Positions 7,414 to 10,525 of a DNA stretch of 10,525 nt are shown one piece after another (the stretch's first letter is position 1; the number at the start of each line of letters is the position of its first letter). The stretch comes from Candidatus Kaiserbacteria bacterium (GTDB taxonomy: Bacteria > Patescibacteriota > Minisyncoccia > Phycocordibacterales > Phycocordibacteraceae): the NCBI GenBank assembly GCA_003229135.1, contig QIHV01000017.1, positions 1 to 10,525 on the forward strand, given 5' to 3'. Both the position numbers and the translations under genes were made by a program. The notes beneath the pieces are model-generated. The model was given only the letters and a program-made list of their open reading frames with translations, was not told where the DNA came from and made no database searches.

Positions 7414-7448
7414 TATATAACATAGAGAGATTATTCGCTAAATAAAAT
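7414..7448 (+). promoter_or_regulatory. Candidate promoter elements of the FMN-reductase gene
   Basis: There are two alternatives. TATATA (7414-7419) preceded by TG (7411-7412) is an extended -10 that starts at the last base pair of the hairpin. TAAAAT (7443-7448) ends 5 nt before the ATG and would give a leaderless mRNA. No clear -35 matches either. No Shine-Dalgarno site precedes the ATG. Confidence 0.3.
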
Positions 7449-7453
7449 ATTAT

Positions 7454-7999
7454 ATGAATATAATCGCAATCTCTGGAAGTTTACGAAAAGGTTCTTATAA
7501 CACAGCGTTATTGCGTGCCGCTAAAAAATACTCATCGGATGAAATGAATATATCTATTTTTGATATATCTACATTACCGTTATATAACCAAGATGCAGAA
7601 ATGATATTACCGACATCGGTGCAAACGCTCAAAGATGCCGTAAAATTATCAGATGGCGTTATTATTGCCACACCAGAGTTTAACCGTTCAATTCCCAGCG
7701 TGTTGAAAAATGCACTTGATTGGGGCTCTCGCCCATTTGGTAAAAACTCATTTGTGGATAAATCAGTACTTGTACTCGGCGCATCAATCGGTCAAATTGG
7801 CACAGCGGTAGCACAACAGCATCTAAAACAAATACTGCTTTTTCTTGATATGAAAGTATTTGGGCAGCCAGAGTTCTATCTTTCAAATGCTGCACAGAAA
7901 TTTGATGAAAATGGGGATCTCATTGACGAAGAAACTATAAAATTTCTTACAAAAATGCTCACTGTTTTAGAATCTAAAATTACACACTCACTAAAATAG
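7454..7999 (+). CDS. NADPH-dependent FMN reductase-like flavoprotein
   Basis: A 181-residue cytoplasmic flavodoxin-fold protein of the NAD(P)H-dependent FMN reductase superfamily (PF03358; YieF/ChrR, azoreductase and SsuE relatives). The FMN phosphate loop is GSLRKGSYN (8-16). The second FMN-contacting block is TPEFNRSIPSVLKNALDW (73-90), in the typical TPEYN.S.PG.LKNA.DW form. The stretch SVLVLGASIGQIGT (104-117) supplies the third loop. Length is normal for the family. Known members reduce quinones, azo compounds, chromate or free flavin using NAD(P)H. Substrate cannot be predicted, so no gene symbol is given. It converges on dedA with 4 nt between stop codons and is probably monocistronic. 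Confidence 0.93.
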   Translation: MNIIAISGSLRKGSYNTALLRAAKKYSSDEMNISIFDISTLPLYNQDAEMILPTSVQTLKDAVKLSDGVIIATPEFNRSIPSVLKNALDWGSRPFGKNSFVDKSVLVLGASIGQIGTAVAQQHLKQILLFLDMKVFGQPEFYLSNAAQKFDENGDLIDEETIKFLTKMLTVLESKITHSLK

Positions 8000-8008
8000 A
8001 TGGCTATT
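7995..8008. terminator. Hairpin built from both stop codons of convergent genes
   Basis: AATAG (7995-7999) and CTATT (8004-8008) form a 5-bp stem with the loop ATGG. Each arm contains the TAG stop of one gene. A T-run follows on both strands (CTTTT on plus; ATTTT on minus). The stem is weak, but placement and symmetry suggest a minimal bidirectional terminator. Confidence 0.35.
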
Positions 8009-8591
8009 CTTTTGGTACATCTGTAAATGTACGCCAATATCGATGAGCAAAAAAGAAGAAAACCAGCAGCACAGCTACTAAAAGCGGCCACCGCCACTCT
8101 CCAAGTAAATGAAGTGTATAGAAACCGAATATAAATGAAATGGTGAATAATGAAGTTACCCACACAACTACCGATGCCGCCGAAACGGGAACAAAACGAC
8201 GATATCGTACTCCAAAGAATCCGCAAGCTGCATACATAGGAAAACGAAATCCAGGCATAAAGCGTGTGGTAAATATGGTTGGTCCAGACCGATTCTGTAC
8301 CATTGTTCGTAGGCGTGCGATGTGTTCGTGCTCAACAATTCGTTTTGCAAAGTTATAGCGAGTAGCAAGATGTCCAACTGTGTATGCAACCGAGTCGGAA
8401 ATTATAATACTTATGATAAGCACAACAAGTCCTTCTATAACTGGAATTTGATGGCTAGAAGCAAGTACGCCAACAAATGCGATGGTGGCATCCTCAAGAA
8501 CCATTACTCCCAAGAAGATGACTATGAGCAGTAGCCATGGAGATTCTGACGCAGAAAGAATGTGATCAAATATAAGTGTTGGTAAGTACAT
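8004..8591 (-). CDS. DedA-family integral membrane protein
   Basis: A 195-residue polytopic protein of the DedA/SNARE-associated (PF09335) family. Hydrophobic segments lie at about 18-46, 50-75, 135-158 and 168-183. The family blocks are the acidic site VMVLEDAT (29-36, E33) and the re-entrant-loop motif TTRFMPGFRFPMYAACGFFG (108-127) with R110, P113 and R116, followed by a Tyr/Arg/Phe segment (130-133). In other bacteria DedA proteins act in proton-dependent undecaprenyl-phosphate recycling and membrane homeostasis. The specific substrate here is unknown. The start is ATG 8591, where a 6-bp dyad (TATGCT 8593-8598, AGCATA 8603-8608) lies immediately upstream. There is no Shine-Dalgarno site. 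It may be co-transcribed with the 89-residue gene 96 nt upstream. Confidence 0.93.
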   Translation of the reverse strand: MYLPTLIFDHILSASESPWLLLIVIFLGVMVLEDATIAFVGVLASSHQIPVIEGLVVLIISIIISDSVAYTVGHLATRYNFAKRIVEHEHIARLRTMVQNRSGPTIFTTRFMPGFRFPMYAACGFFGVRYRRFVPVSAASVVVWVTSLFTISFIFGFYTLHLLGEWRWPLLVAVLLVFFFFAHRYWRTFTDVPKE

Positions 8592-8676
8592 ATATGCTAT
8601 GCAGCATACAACATTGATACAAATGATGCTTGAAGAAAATTGTATTAAATCTACTGTGGCTTACGTTACTTACATT

Positions 8677-8694
8677 AAATTAATATATTAATTT
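8677..8694. repeat. Perfect 18-bp AT palindrome over a stop codon
   Basis: AAATTAATATATTAATTT reads identically on both strands and contains the TAA stop (8690-8688, minus) of the 89-residue gene. It has no G-C pair and no T-run beyond itself, so it may be a weak terminator, a protein-binding site, or chance in AT-rich DNA. Confidence 0.5.
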
Positions 8695-8957
8695 GGACCC
8701 GTCTGTATACGATTAGCAGCTTGTTTAGGCTGTGTACTGGTCGATACAAGTACTCGGTTTGATTTACCTAACGTGTGTATAATAGTCACAGTGTGCGTGG
8801 GTTGGTCATCTTTGCCGTGGTCATGCCCAAGTGAATAACCGGCATAAAAAGTAATGGCAAGAGCGGCAAGCACAATTAGAACCTCGATTAAAGCACGATT
8901 GTGATACGGTGGTACTATTTTTGTATTATCTTGATGATTGTTATGTACGGTAATCAT
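8688..8957 (-). CDS. Small single-TM protein with His/Asp-rich juxtamembrane segment
   Basis: 89 residues: a polar N-terminus (1-21), one TM helix (about 22-43), then GHDHGKDDQPTH (44-55) and a Thr/Ser/Gln-rich tail to the C-terminus. The N-terminus has one Lys and one Arg before the helix, so the tail is probably outside the cell. The HDH..DD..H cluster right after the membrane could bind metal, which is inference only. No family is recognised. The coding call rests on the ordered anchor-plus-tail layout, the promoter-like sequence upstream, and dedA lying downstream on the same strand. A chance frame cannot be excluded. No Shine-Dalgarno site is present. Confidence 0.6.
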   Translation of the reverse strand: MITVHNNHQDNTKIVPPYHNRALIEVLIVLAALAITFYAGYSLGHDHGKDDQPTHTVTIIHTLGKSNRVLVSTSTQPKQAANRIQTGPN

Positions 8958-8958
8958 A

Positions 8959-8989
8959 ATTATATAGCAAGTTGCTACACTTAAGTTAA
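8959..8989 (-). promoter_or_regulatory. Predicted promoter of the 89-residue gene
   Basis: On the minus strand: -35 TTAACT (8989-8984), a 17-nt spacer, TG at 8969-8968, and -10 TATATA (8966-8961). A perfect TATAAT overlaps it at 8964-8959. The box ends only 1-3 nt before the ATG, closer than elsewhere in the window, so the exact start is unclear. Two dyads overlap the promoter. Confidence 0.35.
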
Positions 8990-9000
8990 GTATACAACTT
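8965..9000. promoter_or_regulatory. Tandem 13-bp dyads in a divergent promoter region
   Basis: TAGCAA-G-TTGCTA (8965-8977) and ACTTAA-G-TTAAGT (8979-8991) are perfect 6-bp inverted repeats, each with a central G, with centres 14 bp apart and one base between them. A further pair, AAGTTG (8969-8974) and CAACTT (8995-9000), flanks the second dyad almost symmetrically. They overlap the -35 and spacer of the minus-strand promoter, as repressor sites often do. Confidence 0.45.
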
Positions 9001-9003
9001 CAG

Positions 9004-9050
9004 TACGGTATATTTCAAACACTTATCATATAAAGTGTGTATATTCCGTA
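9004..9050. repeat. Imperfect long inverted repeat
   Basis: TACGG-T-ATAT (9004-9013) pairs with ATAT-T-CCGTA (9041-9050), with one T-T mismatch. Inside it, ACACTT (9019-9024) pairs with AAGTGT (9033-9038) around an 8-nt loop. The whole could fold as a two-tier hairpin of about 47 nt, in DNA or in RNA of either strand, between the 89-residue gene and the metallopeptidase. Confidence 0.4.
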
Positions 9051-9091
9051 GTACAGTTATGGGTATTTTTATATTTATAAATACACGTTAA

Positions 9092-9097
9092 TATAAT
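9092..9097 (+). promoter_or_regulatory. -10 box of the metallopeptidase gene, leaderless type
   Basis: A perfect TATAAT at 9092-9097, only 5 nt before the ATG at 9103, with no good -35 and no Shine-Dalgarno site. The predicted transcription start coincides with the start codon. Confidence 0.55.
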
Positions 9098-9102
9098 GAC
9101 TT

Positions 9103-9537
9103 ATGACTGAACAAGATTTTGAAAATCTTGCCGCACAGGAATTTTTGCACGTTCCGCCACGTTTTGCCGTACATATTGCAAATGTTGCATTGCTTGTTGA
9201 AGATGAACCAAGTGTTGCCACTCGAATAGAAGAAAAGCTTACGGAGCAGCAAACACTACTTGGTTTATATCATGGTGTACCACTTTCTGTTCGTGGTGAT
9301 GGATATGGTATTGGTGGTACTTTACCGGACACCATAACCCTTTATCGCAAACCAATTCTAATGGAGGCTAATGAGCGTATGCATACAAATACAAAATATA
9401 CATTGCAAATTGCAACACGCGTTATGATACGCGAAACACTTTGGCATGAGTTGGGGCATGCGTTTGGTCTTGCTGAAGAGACTATTAATGTACGCGAAAC
9501 ACAAGGAACTAACCACTATCCTGATAAAAAGCACTAG
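9103..9537 (+). CDS. Minimal zincin metallopeptidase (PF06262-like)
   Basis: A 144-residue soluble protein with no signal or TM segment. The C-terminal half carries RETLWHELGHAFGLAEE (110-126), a zinc-binding HExxHxxGxxE: H115 and H119 as ligands, E116 as general base, and E125 as the likely acidic third ligand. Size, the preceding DTITLYRKPI strand (76-85) and the motif match the small zincin-like family PF06262, typical of Actinobacteria and other bacteria, whose structures show a minimal fold with no firmly known substrate. The N-terminal residues 1-50 are helical in appearance, with an FENLAAQEFLHVPPRF start like that of family members. It may be inactive or a specialised cytoplasmic peptidase. 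It is divergent from the 89-residue gene, with VKOR 48 nt downstream. Confidence 0.88.
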   Translation: MTEQDFENLAAQEFLHVPPRFAVHIANVALLVEDEPSVATRIEEKLTEQQTLLGLYHGVPLSVRGDGYGIGGTLPDTITLYRKPILMEANERMHTNTKYTLQIATRVMIRETLWHELGHAFGLAEETINVRETQGTNHYPDKKH

Positions 9538-9548
9538 AAATACAATAG

Positions 9549-9577
9549 TTGCACCATATGAAGATTAGCCGTAAGAT
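9549..9577 (+). promoter_or_regulatory. Predicted VKOR promoter
   Basis: TTGCAC (9549-9554), a 17-nt spacer and TAAGAT (9572-9577), ending 8 nt before ATG 9586, so the leader would be at most a few bases. CCATATG (9554-9560) and CATATGG (9583-9589) form a 7-bp inverted repeat around the -10, the second arm including the start codon. No Shine-Dalgarno site is seen. Confidence 0.4.
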
Positions 9578-9585
9578 ATCGTCAT

Positions 9586-10044
9586 ATGGCATATCCGGTT
9601 CGATGGATAATTATAGTACTATCATTTTTTGGTATTGCTGATTCAGCATATCTGGCACAGCATACGGTAATTGGCTCTTTGCCATCGTGTTCTTTTGGTA
9701 CCGTTGACGGATGCCGTATTGTCGCTGAGAGTGCGTATTCTCATCTTTTTGGTATTCCACTGGGCGTGTACGGCGTTGTATTTTATGGTTTGATATTTGT
9801 ACTTGCCGCGCTTTCGCTCATAATATTTCACATCCACATTACACGCTCACTGCGGGTACTCGCAGTAATTGGCGCAACGGCCTCCGTAGTTTTCATTTGT
9901 ATACAAGTATTTATTATTGGGGCATTGTGTATGTATTGTGAGACGTCAGCAATCCTTTCATTCCTTATACTTATTGCCGTATGGTTACCGGAACACTTAA
10001 AAACCTATCCAAATCCACCCAAACCAAATATTAAGAGTTCTTAA
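9586..10044 (+). CDS. VKOR-family (vitamin K epoxide reductase-like) membrane thiol oxidoreductase
   Basis: A 152-residue integral membrane protein with about four helices (7-26, 55-80, 90-112, 119-135). The redox residues of bacterial VKOR are all present: loop cysteines C35 and C43 after helix 1, a loop serine in YSHLFGIPLGVYG (51-63, S52), and the quinone-proximal CMYC (C115-C118) at the membrane face. Bacterial VKORs replace DsbB: they take electrons from a DsbA-like protein through the loop cysteines and pass them via CxxC to a quinone. The CPFC protein at 6621 is the obvious partner. No thioredoxin domain is fused, and C105 lies in a helix. It has its own probable promoter and is probably not in an operon with the metallopeptidase. 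Confidence 0.94.
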   Translation: MAYPVRWIIIVLSFFGIADSAYLAQHTVIGSLPSCSFGTVDGCRIVAESAYSHLFGIPLGVYGVVFYGLIFVLAALSLIIFHIHITRSLRVLAVIGATASVVFICIQVFIIGALCMYCETSAILSFLILIAVWLPEHLKTYPNPPKPNIKSS

Positions 10045-10083
10045 GCATCTAACACGACAGGCACCGTTTTATATGTTCGCTAC

Positions 10084-10112
10084 TTTCCACGTTTTCTAGG
10101 TCAAGGTATACT
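10084..10112 (+). promoter_or_regulatory. Predicted promoter of the last gene, leaderless type
   Basis: TTTCCA (10084-10089), a 17-nt spacer and TATACT (10107-10112), ending 7 nt before ATG 10120. This is the best -35/-10 pair in the window. With no Shine-Dalgarno site between box and ATG, a leaderless transcript is predicted. Confidence 0.5.
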
Positions 10113-10119
10113 GATTGGT

Positions 10120-10525
10120 ATGAAGTATGCTGTAGTAATTCTTGTAATACTACTTATGCCAGCAAGTGTGTTTGCTGCAACAGTAGTTTCGGCAAAGTCT
10201 CTTGTTTTTACTAGCCACGTCTCAAGTGGTCAAAATATCTATCTTGCAGGAGTCAGTGTAACTGTAGCAACAACCTCTCCAGCTGACTTAACCGTACTTG
10301 GTGGGTCGGTTGTGGCGTCGTCTCCAATTAAGGGGGATGCACTTATTGCTGCTGGTTCTATTGAACTTCGTGGCAGTGTCAGTGGCGACGTGCGAGCTGT
10401 TGGCGGACAAGTAACTGTTGACGCTCCTGTTTGTGGTGATTTGGCACTACTTGCTACGTCGATTAACGACTATAAAGCCAATGCAAAAGATATTCTTGCT
10501 ATTGGTGGCAATATACATCTTGAGT
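10120..10525 (+). CDS. Secreted beta-helix/bactofilin-like protein, N-terminal part
   Basis: An open frame from ATG 10120 runs off the window (135 complete codons). Residues 1-19 are a signal peptide (MKYAVVILVILLMPASVFA, probable cleavage after A19). The mature part shows short repeated hydrophobic turns, each a Gly-rich or polar step plus a beta-strand: NIYLAG, LTVLGGSVVAS, GDALIAAGSIELRG, SVSGDVRAVGGQVTVDAPV, GDLALLATSIN, DILAIGGNIHLE. This is the pattern of polymer-forming bactofilin-like or adhesin-like right-handed beta-helices. A true bactofilin is cytoplasmic, so this is an exported relative or analogue. C105 is a lone cysteine in the visible part. Function is unknown; an envelope or surface role is inferred. 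It is cut only by the window edge. Confidence 0.82.
   Translation, partial: MKYAVVILVILLMPASVFAATVVSAKSLVFTSHVSSGQNIYLAGVSVTVATTSPADLTVLGGSVVASSPIKGDALIAAGSIELRGSVSGDVRAVGGQVTVDAPVCGDLALLATSINDYKANAKDILAIGGNIHLE

Noticed and set aside
7876..8226. 116-codon minus-strand frame across the flavoprotein/dedA junction
   Set aside because: It overlaps two well-supported genes, including the dedA C-terminus in another frame, and has no ordered motif.
8140..8358. Plus-strand frame antisense to dedA
   Set aside because: The DedA motif is unmistakable on the minus strand; this is its shadow with no start signal.
271..10044. TGA reassigned to glycine (code 25)
   Set aside because: All genes are full length under the standard code and use ordinary Gly codons at conserved glycines; no in-frame TGA is needed.
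9586..10044. DsbB instead of VKOR
   Set aside because: The spacing of C35/C43, the loop serine and the CMYC near the fourth helix follow the VKOR arrangement.
1..10525. Mobile element, prophage, CRISPR or toxin-antitoxin system
   Set aside because: There is no transposase, integrase, spaced repeat array or short overlapping gene pair. The palindromes are single-copy and lack target-site duplications.

Overview
The window looks like a chromosomal segment of an uncultured, small-genome bacterium of the Candidate Phyla Radiation (Patescibacteria), most likely the Parcubacteria group. The evidence is the moderately AT-rich DNA, housekeeping genes mixed with small single-pass membrane proteins of unknown function, a short RNase R, a TM-anchored DsbA-like protein with a separate VKOR-type quinone oxidoreductase, and near absence of Shine-Dalgarno sequences. 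The placement rests on gene content and remembered family likeness, not on a search. No phage, transposon, CRISPR or defence genes are visible.

Layout. 96-169 is a tRNA-Gln(UUG) with encoded CCA. 271-1452 is a membrane-anchored extracytoplasmic protein resembling an uncharacterised actinobacterial secreted family. 1533-1739 is a 68-residue two-TM protein. It converges on RNase R (1824-3767, minus), with a long hairpin between them. Divergent from RNase R is an unidentified soluble protein (3957 or 4035 to 4649), followed by the translational GTPase BipA/TypA (4765-6552), a membrane-tethered DsbA-family thioredoxin (6621-7358) and an NADPH-dependent FMN-reductase-like flavoprotein (7454-7999). 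A DedA membrane protein (8004-8591, minus) converges on the flavoprotein with only 4 nt between stop codons. Upstream of dedA on the same strand is an 89-residue single-TM protein (8688-8957). Across a dyad-rich divergent intergenic region lie a minimal zincin metallopeptidase (9103-9537), a VKOR-like oxidoreductase (9586-10044) and the start of a secreted repetitive protein (10120 onward, cut by the window edge).

How the genes may work together. RNase R and BipA are both linked in other bacteria to RNA or ribosome maintenance under stress or cold. The DsbA-like protein and VKOR form a plausible disulfide-forming relay for the exported proteins nearby. DedA, the signal-peptide protein and the large anchored protein point to envelope functions.

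The most striking regulatory theme is probable leaderless expression. Several genes have a -10-like hexamer ending about 5-8 nt before the start codon and no ribosome-binding site. None of the eleven complete genes ends in TGA. No wholly new system is evident. The best leads are the actinobacterial-like anchored protein, the leaderless promoters, the nested dyads at 8965-9050, and a GNRA-capped mini-hairpin with a T-tract at the bipA start.
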